Origin: Eublepharis macularius
Lineage: Eukaryota; Chordata; Lepidosauria; Squamata; Eublepharidae
Length of the DNA stretch: 64,000 nt
Direction: 5' to 3'
Assembly: GCF_028583425.1 (NCBI RefSeq)
Contig: NC_072801.1
Coordinates: forward strand, 23,270,001-23,334,000
The notes under the pieces were generated by a model, which was given only the letters and a program-made list of their open reading frames with translations, had not been told where the DNA came from and searched no databases. Made by a program: the position numbers and the translations under genes. Of this stretch, positions 22,001-28,665 are shown in pieces. Within the stretch, counting starts at the first letter, position 1; each line of letters starts with the position of its first letter.

Positions 22001-23173
22001 CCACTCACCCATCCGACCCCCTTCCTTCTTTCCTCAGAGGCCTACATTTAAACTCACAGCAACAATGATCAAAAACTGTGCAGAGTATGTGTTTGTGTGT
22101 GTGTGTAGTAGCTGACTTATAGCAGCCCCAAAGACTTTTCAAGCATGAGATGAATAGAGGGGCAGTTGCTATTGCCTGCCTCTGTATAAAGACCCTGGAC
22201 TTCCTTGGTGGTCTCCCATCCTAGTATTAACCAGGGCAGACCCTGCTTAGCTTCCAAGATCAGCCTAGCCTGGGCTATCCAGGTCAGCATGCTTCATTAA
22301 TTACTTCAGGCCACCTGCGTTCAGATTTCACTTCCAATTAAATCACGCCGCATACACAATCTTGCATATATTGTTTTGAAAAAAAAGCAGCCTCCATGCA
22401 GATAACTTTTAATGCAATGTAATTTCATCTCAGCTTGTGCCTAAAACTGGAATGGACATGTGAAACTGCCTTCAGGCCATCGGTCCATCTAGTTTAATAT
22501 GATCTGCTGTCCTTAGGCAGAGAGCGGTCTCTCTCGGTGCCTGCTACATAAGATCTTTTAACTGGACATAGAAGGGATTAAACCTGTGAATTTCTGCATG
22601 AAAACATGAAGCTGTCTTCCAGTGATTCATACCCACTGCATCTATTAAGGTCAAAACCGTCTATTCTGACTGGCAGTGGCTCTTCCAGAGAGATCTCTTA
22701 CAGTATCTTCTAACCAACACCACGGATTGAACCTGGGACTTATTGCATGCAAAGCAAATACTCTGCCACTGAATCATGGCCCTGCTCCAAAACCCACACA
22801 AATTCTATTCTTAAATCTAGCGGCTATTTTGGACATGCATGCATGTAGGGGGAAATGATCCTTGAAAAAACTTGGAAGAATTCTGTAAAATGATGCTCCT
22901 CAAACATCAAAATGTCTGGATTTTTTTTAAAGCTCCGTACTGCCCCCACAAACAATTGAAAAAAAAATCCACTGACCTTTTCCAGTTTCTCAAAATGTTC
23001 TCGTAAGAATTTCATAGGCCGGTCGGGCTTGGCTATACAGAGGTTGACAATGCACTCTTTGAGAATCTGCTGGATGTTATGCTTCTGAACGTACAGTTCA
23101 CAACCCTTCAGACTCTCATCCTCTTCCACATTGCAAGAGGATGAAGTGGCCATCTTGACACTCGTCGATGACC
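933..23173 (-). CDS. PRKAR1B: PRKAR1B, cAMP-dependent protein kinase type I-beta regulatory subunit, 5' part (three coding exons, partial gene)
   Basis: The product binds and inhibits the PKA catalytic subunit in the cytoplasm and releases it when cAMP binds; the beta form is mainly neuronal in mammals. Three minus-strand coding exons (22977-23153, 4172-4342, 933-1024) splice in frame to 440 nt, giving 146 codons plus 2 nt of the roughly 381 in the human protein. Residues 1-61 are the dimerisation/docking domain with the conserved motif [12 protein letters not shown] and cysteines 18 and 39. The linker carries the [10 protein letters not shown] inhibitor site, with Gly at the phospho-acceptor position, so it is a pseudosubstrate as in mammalian RI-beta. 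The last exon enters the first cyclic-nucleotide domain. All junctions are GT-AG. RRRRGG rather than RRRRGA, and [10 protein letters not shown], favour RI-beta over RI-alpha. The gene continues beyond the left edge, and its noncoding first exon was not resolved. DNAAF5 is divergently placed, as in human. Confidence 0.96.
2012..2182 (+). mobile_element. 5S rRNA-derived SINE
   Basis: AGCTAAGCAGGGTC and TACTTGGATGGGTGACCACC match the internal control region of 5S rRNA. They are followed by the squamate body (GGTAATGGCAAACCACCTC, CCATAAGTCAGTTGCAACTT). The 5S part is truncated and decayed, so it is not a functional 5S gene. Confidence 0.75.
2797..3010 (+). mobile_element. tRNA-derived SINE (squamate type)
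   Basis: The tRNA-like head has an A-box-like GTAGCGGTCAGAGTG and a B-box-like ATGATCAAATCCC. The body (GGGTGACCTTGCACCAGTCA, CCTTACAAGGTTGTTGTGGC, GAGCTGCTTTGGGTGCCC) is the same as copies at 39630-39862 and, inverted, at 15200-15430, 45925-46172 and 55360-55608. Confidence 0.8.
3090..3335 (-). mobile_element. tRNA-derived SINE (variant with AATCTGGAGAGCC head)
   Basis: Inverted copy of the element seen intact at 38655-38905. It runs from the GTGTAGTGGTTAAGAG head near 3330 to the CGGTATATAAATCGAATG-like tail near 3095, where short AATA repeats follow. Confidence 0.8.
3412..3570. repeat. Interspersed repeat, unclassified
   Basis: AGTCATTACTGACCCATAGG, GACATCACATCATGACG, GGTCGTTTGCCATTGCCTTC and CTTTACCCCCAGGAAACTGG in this order resemble an interspersed repeat I associate with squamate genomes. 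Class not assigned from sequence alone. Confidence 0.5.
4172..4342 (-). CDS. PRKAR1B: PRKAR1B coding exon 2 (linker and pseudosubstrate site)
   Basis: 171 nt, phase 0 to 0, 57 residues from [20 protein letters not shown] to AVSYVRK. The acceptor is CTAACAG and the donor GTAATCC. It contains a proline run (ISPPPPNP), the inhibitor site RRRRGG followed by [11 protein letters not shown], and the first residues of cyclic-nucleotide domain A. Human RI-beta has the same length and phase here. The lizard sequence differs mainly in the flexible stretch before the arginines. Confidence 0.96.
4525..4800 (+). mobile_element. LINE ORF2 C-terminus and 3' tail
   Basis: A plus-strand frame reads [20 protein letters not shown] then [15 protein letters not shown] and stops. 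It is followed by a 3' UTR ending TGTCAATAAAGGCTTG with a (CTTG) tetramer tail. The ending resembles the minus-strand remnant at 1-480. Confidence 0.55.
4901..5082. repeat. Foldback element with 38-bp inverted arms
   Basis: Arm 4901-4938 (ACAGTCTGTCCCCCCTGCCT...) pairs with 5045-5082 at 36 of 38 positions, spaced by 106 bp. The spacer itself holds a smaller inverted pair (CATGGAAAC...GTTTCCATG). Probably a MITE; no clear target-site duplication was read. Confidence 0.65.
5380..5525. mobile_element. Penelope-like 3' fragments, head to head
   Basis: GAGTCCAGCAGCACCTTAAA...CAAGATTTCC...AGCTTTTGAGGGTCAAAGCT, then an opposed copy (CTTGCTGGTCTTTAAGACTT...TTGCTCTTCTACTGCAGACC). The same terminal sequence bounds the Penelope-like element at 24997-26795. 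Confidence 0.6.
5625..5790 (-). mobile_element. tRNA-derived SINE fragment
   Basis: TTTTATCCTCACAACAACAG, CCCTGTGAGGAAGGTTAGGC and TGAGAGACA are the inverted body of the SINE at 39630-39862. The tRNA head is missing. Confidence 0.65.
6346..6579. repeat. Two tandem copies of a 117-bp unit, open in frame on the minus strand
   Basis: GGGATCAAC recurs at 6352 and 6469 and the following 100 bases repeat with scattered changes (TCTGTCTTTCTAACA, GGTGTNTCTTTAGGTGC). The period, 117 bp, is 39 codons, and on the minus strand both copies are open in the same frame ([19 protein letters not shown] versus [19 protein letters not shown]) within a 96-codon ORF at 6336-6626. Source unknown: a minisatellite seed or a degraded repeat protein are both possible. 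Confidence 0.6.
6773..6978. mobile_element. hAT-like MITE (TAGGGTTGCCAG family)
   Basis: Ends TAGGCCTGCCAAC and GTTAGCAACCCTA match the terminal inverted repeat TAGGGTTGCCAGC of the better copies at 7246-7458 and 12568-12767. The interior has the family hallmarks AACAGAGATCAGTTCCCCTG and GAGAAAATGGCC. No matching duplication was read. Confidence 0.65.
7069..7508. mobile_element. hAT-like MITE interrupted by a second copy of the same family
   Basis: The outer element runs TAGGGCTGCCAG (7069) to CTGGCATCTCTA (7508) and carries the family core (GGGGAACTGATCTCTTTGGC). Its TTGTAATTCCGGGAGATC segment is split by the inner copy. Flanking octamers ACAGTGGT and ATAATGGC are a decayed duplication at best. 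Confidence 0.75.
7246..7458. mobile_element. hAT-like MITE, 213 bp, with exact 8-bp target-site duplication
   Basis: TAGGGTTGCCAG opens and CTGGCAAACCTA closes the element. It is flanked by GTTGTAAT on both sides (7238-7245 and 7459-7466). The 8-bp duplication and the TAGGG terminus are hAT superfamily hallmarks. It lies in the opposite orientation to its host copy and is therefore the younger insertion. Confidence 0.85.
8167..8424. mobile_element. Palindromic hAT MITE with exact 8-bp target-site duplication
   Basis: CAGGGCTTTTTTTC opens and GAAAAAAAGCCCTG closes a 258-bp foldback element flanked by AGAATACC on both sides (8159-8166 and 8425-8432). Most of the length pairs with itself (TGGTCACATGGC / CCATGTGACCATTTTC; CAGACAGAGGGG / CCCCTCTGTCTG). 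A second copy lies at 19123-19363. Confidence 0.88.
8445..8560 (-). mobile_element. tRNA-derived SINE, head fragment
   Basis: On the minus strand TAGACCACCTGCTTTGCATG and AGGTCCAGGGTTCAATTGCC give a tRNA-like anticodon arm and B box. The same SINE is at 22450-22790 and 44365-44785. Confidence 0.65.
10966..11000. repeat. 35-bp near-perfect palindrome
   Basis: GATTTCTCAGCACTTCT-C-AGAAGTGCTGAGAAATC has perfect 17-bp arms around one central base. It sits in unique intron sequence. Confidence 0.8.
11420..11665 (+). mobile_element. L2/CR1-like LINE 3' tail
   Basis: TTTAAATTTTGCAGCC...GTTGTATTGTGTTCTAATCG, GGTTGTGATCCACTCTGAGC and ACTATAAGTCTAATAAATAA form the usual LINE 3' UTR ending in AATAA repeats. 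No coding remnant is legible. Confidence 0.55.
11815..12015 (+). mobile_element. tRNA-derived SINE, diverged
   Basis: GAGGTGTAGTGATCAGCATG is the A-box region and GGTTCAAATCTCC the B box. The body CCTACCTCAGAGGACTGGTG and GAGGATAAAATG agrees with the consensus of other copies here. Confidence 0.6.
12568..12767. mobile_element. hAT-like MITE (TAGGGTTGCCAG family)
   Basis: TAGGGTTGCCAGCTCCAAG to GGACATTGGCAACTCTA, with the internal GACCTCAGCAGGGTATAA and GCTCCAGGGGAACAGATC. No convincing target-site duplication. Confidence 0.75.
14646..14745 (-). mobile_element. CR1 LINE 3' end
   Basis: AATCATAGAATCATAGAATC is the inverted CR1 octamer tail (ATTCTATG-type), followed by GATGGAAGGGGCC, ACCATCTAGTCCAACCCCCT and CCAGTGCAGGATCAGC, the conserved CR1 3' UTR. 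Confidence 0.8.
15200..15430 (-). mobile_element. tRNA-derived SINE
   Basis: An inverted copy from the tail near 15200 (CCCGCCTTTCTTCCCAGTGG) through TTTTATCCTCACAATCC to the head near 15425 (GAACCTGAGTCCCCCAGACC, GCTCTAACCATTGCTCCACA). Confidence 0.8.
15475..15556. repeat. Perfect 36-bp inverted repeat (hairpin, MITE-like)
   Basis: Arms 15475-15510 and 15521-15556 are exact reverse complements (TGCAATCCTAAGAAGAGTTA... outermost), with a 10-nt spacer. Related but decayed sequence (CCTAAACAGAGTTACACC ... CTGCTTAGGATTGCA) occurs at 24175-24240, so this is the best-preserved copy of a small interspersed foldback family. Confidence 0.85.
16345..16457. mobile_element. hAT-like MITE, internally deleted
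   Basis: CCAACCTCCAGATGGGG, GATCTCCTGGAATTTCAAC and CCAAATCTCCAGGAATGTCT, ending AAGCTAGCAAACCTA, are the two ends of the TAGGGTTGCCAG family without most of the middle. Confidence 0.55.
16838..17090 (+). mobile_element. tRNA-derived SINE (AATCTGGAGAGCC variant)
   Basis: TGTGTAGTGGTTAAGAGTGG head, TTTGATTCCCCACTTC B box, CTTGAAGCCAGCTGGGGGAC body and TTAAGTTGTCCTGAAGGGCA tail. A diverged sister of the copy at 38655-38905. Confidence 0.8.
17770..17925 (+). mobile_element. L2/CR1-like LINE 3' tail nested in BovB
   Basis: TTTATTGTGGTTTTAATTG, CCTGCCCTGAGCCCGTTCG and GGGGAGGGCAGACTAGG match the 3' UTR of the longer LINE copy at 23330-24155. The 3' microsatellite that follows has become the AAGAG array. 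Confidence 0.6.
17926..18060. repeat. (AAGAG)27 microsatellite, uninterrupted
   Basis: Exactly 27 perfect pentamer units over 135 bp. It makes long spurious open frames on both strands. Purity of this kind implies recent expansion, and length is likely to vary between individuals or be affected by assembly. Confidence 0.97.
18615..18668 (-). mobile_element. Penelope-like 3' end fragment
   Basis: GAGACCAGTAGCACCTTTAA and GACTAACCAATTTTATTGTA are the inverted terminal sequence seen on the plus strand at 33090-33195. Confidence 0.5.
18745..18833. mobile_element. hAT-like MITE fragment
   Basis: CCAAATCTCCAAGAATTTCC and GGCCAGAGTTGGCAACTCTA give one end of the TAGGGTTGCCAG family. Confidence 0.5.
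19123..19363. mobile_element. Palindromic hAT MITE, second copy
   Basis: CAGGGCTTTTTTTC to GAAAAAAAGCCCTG, 241 bp, flanked by AATAGAGG and AACAGAGG (7 of 8 match). The arms pair nearly end to end around a short centre near 19235-19245. Same family as 8167-8424. Confidence 0.87.
20750..20995 (+). mobile_element. tRNA-like SINE with (TTG)n tail
   Basis: GTAGCATAGTGGTTAAGTGG and TGGTTCAACTCCGAG give A- and B-box-like segments; the body contains GTGGCCTTGGGTAAGCCATT and the end is a TTGTTGTTG run. It is a different SINE body from the other copies in the window. Confidence 0.6.
21340..21950. repeat. Degenerate minisatellite, unit roughly 70 bp
   Basis: Imperfect repeats of a motif containing AGAATACTTTCTCTCAGAAA, CACACAGACTCTCAGG and TTGCCTGAC recur at irregular spacing across the interval (for example 21640, 21780, 21860, 21930). 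A foldback MITE interrupts the array at 21436-21605. Confidence 0.6.
21436..21605. mobile_element. CpG-rich foldback MITE, 170 bp
   Basis: GGCCATTTCCACACAGCTTA opens and TAAGCTGTGTGGAAACGGCC closes the element. The arms pair for about 75-80 bp with few mismatches, including AAATCTCGCGCG / CGCGCGAGATTT type segments. Target-site duplication not resolved. The concentration of CGCG in an AT-rich intron is striking. Confidence 0.75.
22125..22300 (-). mobile_element. 5S rRNA-derived SINE
   Basis: The minus strand reads GATCTTGGAAGCTAAGCAGG and ACTAGGATGGGAGACCACCA, the 5S internal promoter region, followed by GCAATAGCAACTGCC-type body. Confidence 0.75.
22450..22790 (-). mobile_element. tRNA-derived SINE (long form)
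   Basis: On the minus strand the head is GGCCATGATTCAGTGGCAGA, then GTCCCAGGTTCAATCC (B box). The body ends in CCTGAAGGCAGTTTCACATG. It is the same family as 44365-44785. Confidence 0.7.
22977..23153 (-). CDS. PRKAR1B: PRKAR1B coding exon 1 (initiator Met, dimerisation/docking domain)
   Basis: Encodes 59 residues starting [20 protein letters not shown] and ending REHFEKLEK, followed by donor GTCAGT. The ATG sits in a strong Kozak context (A at -3, G at +4). The exon extends 20 nt upstream as 5' UTR to an acceptor (pyrimidine tract then CCTAG) at 23173/23174, so an upstream noncoding exon must exist. Cys18 and Cys39, which form the inter-chain disulfides of RI dimers, are present. An open frame continues upstream to a Met near 23258, but it crosses the acceptor and is not part of the mature reading frame. 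Confidence 0.96.
23154..23173 (-). other. PRKAR1B: PRKAR1B 5' UTR segment of exon 2 with splice acceptor
   Basis: Twenty nucleotides separate the initiator ATG from a good acceptor (minus-strand CTTATCTTGCCTAG). In mammals the first PRKAR1B exon is noncoding, and this junction fits that arrangement. The acceptor is inferred from sequence only. Confidence 0.7.
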
Positions 23174-23329
23174 CTAGGCAAGATAAGCGTGCAATTTTGA
23201 GTGTAGCAAAGATCTTCTCCAAAATCACTCGGTAGGGTCCAAAATGGAACATGAGCATCTGAAACCAAGGCCGTCTCTGTCGGTCCCAAACTGGCTGGAT
23301 AATTCAGCCACACCTGATCATCTAAAACA

Positions 23330-24155
23330 CCTACTTTACTGTCTAAAAAGTCTCAAACAGCAAACTCCACTGGCTCCCAGTTGAACTCCTGGTCAAGTTC
23401 AAGGTGTTGGTGTTAACCTTTAAGGCCCTTAACGGACTGGGACCTGCATATCTTCTGGACCGTCTCTTCCTGTATGTTCCCCGGAGAGCATTATGCTCGG
23501 TAGATCATTATCTGCTGGTGGTCCCTGGCTCCAAGGATGTTCGCTTGGCCTCAACCAGGACCAGAGCCCTTTCAGCTCTGGCTCCAGCCTAGTGGAATGT
23601 TCTCCCAGGGCCAAACTACAAGTGATGCCTGACACTAGTTGGGCACTTGTCAGCTTCCCTCAAGTTTTGATGGGAAATGTAGGCAGCATGGCGGAATGTT
23701 GGACAAGTGACAGTTGAAAAGTCCATTGGACAGCAATTGGAAAGCCAAGCTGCAAGACCAGGACACATACATTTCCCATCAAAACTTGAGGAAAGCTGAC
23801 AAGTGTCCAACTAGTGTCAGGCATCACTTGTAGTTTGGCCCTCAGTTGAGACCCAGGCCCTGCGGGACTTATTACAGTTCCACTGAGCCTGTAAAACGGA
23901 GTTGTTCTACCTCTGCCAAGCCTATGAGTTGTTCGCCAGATTGAATAGCTGGCGTACTATCCTTCTGGTTCCTTGACTGTTTTGTTTTGTTCCGCTCCAC
24001 TGTCCAATGAGATCTGTTAATGTTAGTGTTTTATGATTATAACTCTTATTTATCGTATTTTAAACTGTGGTTTTATGATGTTGTGACCCTCCCTGAGCCC
24101 ACTTGCGTGGAGGGCAGGATATAAATCCCAACAAATAAAAATAAAAATAAAAACT
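23330..24155 (+). mobile_element. L2/CR1-like LINE, 3' end of ORF2 plus 3' UTR
   Basis: Plus-strand frames read FKALNGLGPAYLLDRLFLYV and RTRALSALAPA, a C-terminal ORF2 pattern shared with the copy at 29545-30240. The 3' UTR runs ATGTTGTGACCCTCCCTGAG to an AAATAAAAATAAAA tail. A Harbinger MITE interrupts it at 23608-23841. Confidence 0.75.
23608..23841. mobile_element. PIF/Harbinger-like MITE, 234 bp
   Basis: Terminal inverted repeat GGGCCAAACTACAAGTGATG / CACTTGTAGTTTGGCCC. The flanks CCA and TCA fit a mutated TNA 3-bp duplication, which is the Harbinger signature. Interior inverted pairs include CTCAAGTTTTGATGGGAAAT / ATTTCCCATCAAAACTTGAG. The copy at 44434-44667 has the same length and an intact TTA duplication. 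Confidence 0.8.
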
Positions 24156-24169
24156 AGTCTATTATGTAG

Positions 24170-24245
24170 ACATCATCCTAAACAGAGTTACACCAAGCCC
24201 ATGGATTTAAGAATGGTGTAATTCTGCTTAGGATTGCACTAATAG
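24170..24245. repeat. Decayed copy of the CCTAAACAGAGTTAC foldback family
   Basis: CATCCTAAACAGAGTTACAC to GTGTAATTCTGCTTAGGATT. The arms still pair around a short centre. A better-preserved relative is at 15475-15556. Confidence 0.6.
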
Positions 24246-24996
24246 ACTCTTCATTAGAGGGTTATAACTGTGACAGGATGTTCTGTCTACCTAATTCTCT
24301 TCCTTTTCTGCTGCATAGTTCTTAAAACATTCCGGGATTTTTAATGGTTGCTTAAGATGATGTTTGGTTTTGATTGTCATAAGTTCACAGGATTCTGCCA
24401 TATACCTCCTACAGAACTTTGGGGAATATTGAAGTTTTGTAATCTCGTAGGGAAAAAAATTATATAAATTCACAAAAATGGCAAAGAATCAATTCAAACC
24501 ATTGCATATTATTTATCATCTTATGCTAAGCCAACCAAGACATCCTTCAGCATATATGAGCGTCTCCAAATAAAGCTTTATCTGTCCAAAAACCCTTCGT
24601 GTTCCAAGACATCTAAAGCAGGAGAAACTCTTTCAAGGAAGCAATGTTAGTTACAAGGAAAAAAAAGAAAAGAAATTGAAGATAAACCAAAGAAGATATA
24701 TTGGGCTGCAACATCAAGTCCCCAATTTTAAAAATCATGTCCAGAAATTGTTAGAAATTTGCAGGCATTAGAGCCAAATTTGATAAGTCTGTCAATACCT
24801 ATGTCTCCATCACAAAAAATACATTCTGGTGAGCACAGACATCTTGTGAGGAGAGAACTTGAAATAAAGAACTGGAAGGGAGAACAGCGGATGAGAACCT
24901 TTAAAGAAAGAAAGAAACCAACAGAGGCACACATCTGCGTAGAGCTGAATCTTCTGTGGTAGCCATCCATTTAAATTGGGGGGGCACATATGAAAA

Positions 24997-26795
24997 TAAG
25001 ATCTGGATCCAGTAGCAACTTAAAGACCAACTAGATTTCCAGGGTATGAGCTTTTGAGAGTCAAAGCTCCCTTCGTCAGATACATGGAATGGAAAAAGGT
25101 AGGAGTCTTTATAATCCAGGCAGAGGGCGGGAGGGTCATTGCAAATTAAAGTGTCAGTAAGCTAACTATAATATATGTTGCAATGAGCTTGATAGAGCAT
25201 GGGTGCAAAGTGCAGAAAATCAGCATTTGAAGTGCAAAAAAAAATCTCATGTCCCAATTCAACCCTGGGGGTCCATTGTTCCAAATTTGCAAATAAACTC
25301 AATTTCAGCAATCTCGCATTGTAATTTTCCTTTGAGGTTTCTCTTTTTGAGAGCTGCTACCCTTAGGTCAACGATGGAACGGCCTGGCAGATTAAAATGT
25401 TCTCCTACTGGTTTTTGAATGTTGCATTTTTGGTATCAGATTTATGTCCATTTATTCTTTTGCAAAGGGACTGATCTGTTTTTCCAATATAGAGAGCTGA
25501 AGGACATTGCTGATGCTTGATGGCATATATAACATTGGAAGATGAACAAGTCAATTAGCTTGAGATTTCTCCATATTGTGCTGCCATGCAGGTGCCCTGC
25601 CATGGGTGCCTGCACAGCAATATGACAGCATTTTCATAGCTAACTTAGAGCATTACATCAGCTCCTACCCACTTCCTCTTGTACCTGAGATTCACTGATG
25701 ACATTTTTATCATTGGACACATGGGAAAGAAGCACAGGAGGAATTCCACCAGGCTTTCTGAAACTTCTACACCATCATGAATCAATTCACACAAGAAGTA
25801 CATTTTTCTAGACACCACCATACTAATACATGATGGAAGCACAAAACCCACCTTATACTGGAAACCTACTGATCACCAAACATATCTACACACCTCTAGT
25901 CATCATCCCAAACACACCAAACAATCCATTGTCTACATTGAACTCTATGCTACAGGTGCATCTGCTCCACCTGCATGTCTACAACAGAGATTTCTGGGAT
26001 TAGGATACCTATCATATGTAGTAAGAAAACAGACCAATAACGCTATAATGATACCAAAGGATGACCTGCTACAAGATAAGCCCAAATGGATACGCCCCCA
26101 ACCTTAAACAACTCCTCACTCACAACAATGCACTTCCCAGCATAGACATGAACTCTGGGACCATGGCCTGCAATAAACCAAGATGCCAATTCTACCCCCA
26201 TATCCACTCCAACAACGCAATCACTGGACCTAACAACACCAGCTATACCATCTCAGGCTCATTCAATTTTTCATCTTCCAACATTATACATGTCACCACA
26301 AGTGTCAACAATGCCCTTCAACTCCCTATATTGGACAAACAAGTCAGTCCCTTTGCAAAAGAATAAACAGACATATCAAAATAACACAACATTCAAAAAC
26401 CAGTGGAAGAACATTTTAATCTGCCAGGCCATTCCATCGCTGACCTGAGTAGCAGTTCCCAAGCAGAGAAACTTCAGAGGAAAATTACAAAGTGAGATTG
26501 CTGAAATTGAGTTTATTTGCAAATTTGGAATAATGGATCCCCAGAGCTGAAATGGGACTTTGGATTTTTCTCACACTACAGATGCTGATTTTCTGCACTT
26601 TGCACCCATGCTCTATCAAGCTCATTGCAACATATATTATAGTTAGCTTCTTAACACTCTAGGTTTTTTTTATTACAAAGACTCCTACCTTTTTCCACTC
26701 CTTGTATCTGACAAAGGGAGCTTCGATTCTCTAAATCTCATACTCTGGAAATCTAATTTTTTAAGGTGCTGCTGGTCCTGAATCTTGCTTTTTTA
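24997..26795 (+). mobile_element. Penelope-like retroelement (RT plus GIY-YIG nuclease), degraded, flanked by its own inverted arms
   Basis: The centre encodes broken reverse transcriptase with the catalytic motif RFTDDIFII near 25690 and downstream YWKPTDHQTYLHTSSHHP. It is followed by a cysteine/proline linker (CNKPRCQFYPHIHSNNAI) and the GIY-YIG nuclease signature YIGQTSQSLCKRINRH near 26330. Several stops and frameshifts make it non-functional. The 3' region (26272-26795) is repeated in inverse orientation at the 5' side (24997-25545), so the element is bounded by inverted arms of about 530-550 bp, a known habit of Penelope-like elements. Many short fragments elsewhere in the window carry the same terminus. 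Confidence 0.8.
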
Positions 26796-26989
26796 CAACA
26801 GACCAAGTCTGCTACCCACCTGAAGCTAGATATGAAAATACACTTTTTGAGCTGCAAAGAGTGGAGCCTGCCCCCCTCTTGCCGGTTCCTTTAGCAACCC
26901 TGGCTGCCTCTGTCACCCAAGCAATGGTTTTTGCAAGGGGTTCCAAAGCACACAGAGCTACCATTTTGAAATGGAGAAGTGCGACCTCC

Positions 26990-27730
26990 CCGAGCAGATG
27001 GAGTTGCCTCCTACCTCTTCAGCACCAGAGCATCTCCCAGCCTTTAGCTCTCTCTGTCTTTCCCCATGGCGGAGGGGAGGAAAGATTCCAGCTCCTCCAT
27101 CAGGGCAGCTTTTTGTGCGCTGAATTCAGAGATCAGCCATTGTTGCTGGGGGGGTGGGGAGGAGAGCTTCTTGCAAGCACGGGAAAAGGATGGAGGGAGA
27201 GAAAGAGAGGGACGAGGCTGTCAGCGACCCCAGAAAAGAGGGATCTCGATGCGCGGTGAGAGAGGACCATATAAATACCTGGCTTGCAGGATCACAGGAA
27301 AGCAGCAGGAACCTCTTCTTCACCTCCTGTTATTCTGCAACGATGCCGCCTCCTCTTTTCTCTCCCAGCGCCTGCTGCTGCTGCTGGGTCGCCTCTCCCC
27401 CTTTCCACCCCCTCTTGCTGTAGCTCCGATCCTTACAGACTGATCCGCCTTCCCCAACGATGTTTTCCTTGCACACAAAGCGTTAAGGCTCCCTTAGGGC
27501 ACCCGCGGCCGAGCCCCGACACAGGAAGTGCCCTGGCTGCGCGCGCGCGCGAACACACACACACACACACACACACAAATGCGCACAGACGCACACACAC
27601 ACAAAGAGAGAGAGGGAACCCGCTGCAGGCCCTGTGGGATGCTCGGGGTGACGTCAATCACCGCGCGCATAAATAAAAGTCACCCAAAAGGGACACACGC
27701 GCCCAATCGCCGTCATTTGGAACCAAGGCG
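26990..27730. promoter_or_regulatory. CpG-rich island with consensus CRE, candidate upstream promoter/first exon of PRKAR1B
   Basis: This stretch has dozens of CpGs in a CpG-poor neighbourhood, a GCGCGCGCGCG run at about 27540, and a perfect cAMP response element TGACGTCA at 27649-27656. A TATA-like ATAAATAAAAG follows at 27669-27679 on the plus strand, and another ATATAAATA lies near 27270. No convincing protein frame was found; the overlapping open frames are composition artefacts. On the minus strand, GT dinucleotides after AG near 27279 (CCAG|GTATTT) and 27014 could be donors for the missing noncoding PRKAR1B exon. Direction of transcription is not decided by sequence. Confidence 0.35.
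27553..27612. repeat. (CA)n and related purine/pyrimidine simple repeats
   Basis: A CA dinucleotide run at 27553-27576, then imperfect CACACA and AGAGAG runs to 27612, directly downstream of a GCGCGCGC run. Alternating purine-pyrimidine sequence of this sort can adopt Z-DNA. Confidence 0.9.
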
Positions 27731-27917
27731 TCGGCCTCTTTGCAAGGAAAGAGCCCATAGGGCCCTCTAGGGTTGCCAGCTCCAAGCTAGGAAATTCCTG
27801 GAGATCTGGGGGGTGAAACCTGGAGAAAGTGGGGTTTGGGGAGGTAAAGGTCCTTGGCATGGCATAATTTCATAGAGTCAACCCTCAAAAGTAGCCATTT
27901 TCTCCTGGTGAACTGAT

Positions 27918-28665
27918 AAGAACATAAGAACATAAGCAAAGCCATGTTGGATCAGGCCAGTGGCCCATCCAGTCCAACATTCTGTCACACACAGTGGCTA
28001 GAAATCCAGTGCCATCTAAAGGACTGTCAGTGAGGCCAGGACACCAGAAGCCCTCCCACTGCCTTCCTTCCAGCACCAAGACAACAGAGCACCACCTCCC
28101 CACAAAGAGAATACCATCTATCTCCTGTGGCTAATAGCCACTGATGGACCTCTGCTCCATATATTTGTCCAGTCCCCTCTTGAAGCTGGCAATGCTTGTA
28201 GCTGCCACCACCTCCTGTGGCAACAAATTCCATGTGTTTATCACCCTTTGTGTAAAGTAGTATTTTCTTCTATCTGTTCTAACCCGACTGCTCAATAATT
28301 TCATAGAGTGCCCACGAGTTCTTGTATTGTGAGAAAGGGAGAAAAACACATCTTTCTCTACCTTCTCTAACCCGTGCATTATCTTGTAAACCTCTATCAT
28401 GTCTCCCCTCAGTCGTCTTTTCTCCAGGCTAAAGAGCCCCAAGCGCCTCAATCTTTCCTCATAGGGAAAGTGTTCCAACCCTTTAATCATTTTAGTTGCC
28501 CTTCTCTGTACTTTTTCCAGTGCTATGATATCTTTTTTAAGGTGTGGCGACCAGAACTGTACACAGTACTCCAAATGAGGCCTCACCATCGATTTATACA
28601 GATAAATCGATTTATACAGATTTATACAGATAAATCGATTTATACATCGATTTATACAGAGGCAT
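27918..28665 (-). mobile_element. CR1 LINE, ORF2 C-terminus and 3' UTR
   Basis: The minus frame reads MVRPHLEYCVQFWSPHLKKD, then ALEKVQRRATKMIKGLEHFP and RRLRGDMIEVYKIMHGLEKV, ending NTWNLLPQEVV and FKRGLDKYM before a stop. This is the conserved CR1 ORF2 end. The 3' UTR ends in TTATGTTCTTATGTTCTTAT next to the hAT sequence. The coding segment is intact for about 170 codons, so it is fairly young. It is 5'-truncated at a short tandem repeat. Confidence 0.88.
28588..28660. repeat. Short tandem repeat of ATCGATTTATACAG
   Basis: ATCGATTTATACAGATAA and shortened versions repeat about four times, with a self-complementary ATCGAT core. It lies exactly at the truncated 5' end of the CR1 copy, suggesting it arose during or after insertion. 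Confidence 0.75.

Larger units (their letters stand above)
4343..22976 (-). other. PRKAR1B intron between coding exons 1 and 2
   Basis: An 18.6-kb intron dominated by transposon remnants listed separately. Stretches with no recognised feature include 5800-6330, 8565-10960, 12790-14640, 18200-18610, 19380-20740 and 21000-21340. These are AT-rich, without credible splice-flanked conserved frames. Confidence 0.8.

Noticed and set aside
23154-23258. Upstream extension of the PRKAR1B frame to a Met at about 23258
   Set aside because: It runs across a good splice acceptor and has no counterpart in RI-beta proteins.
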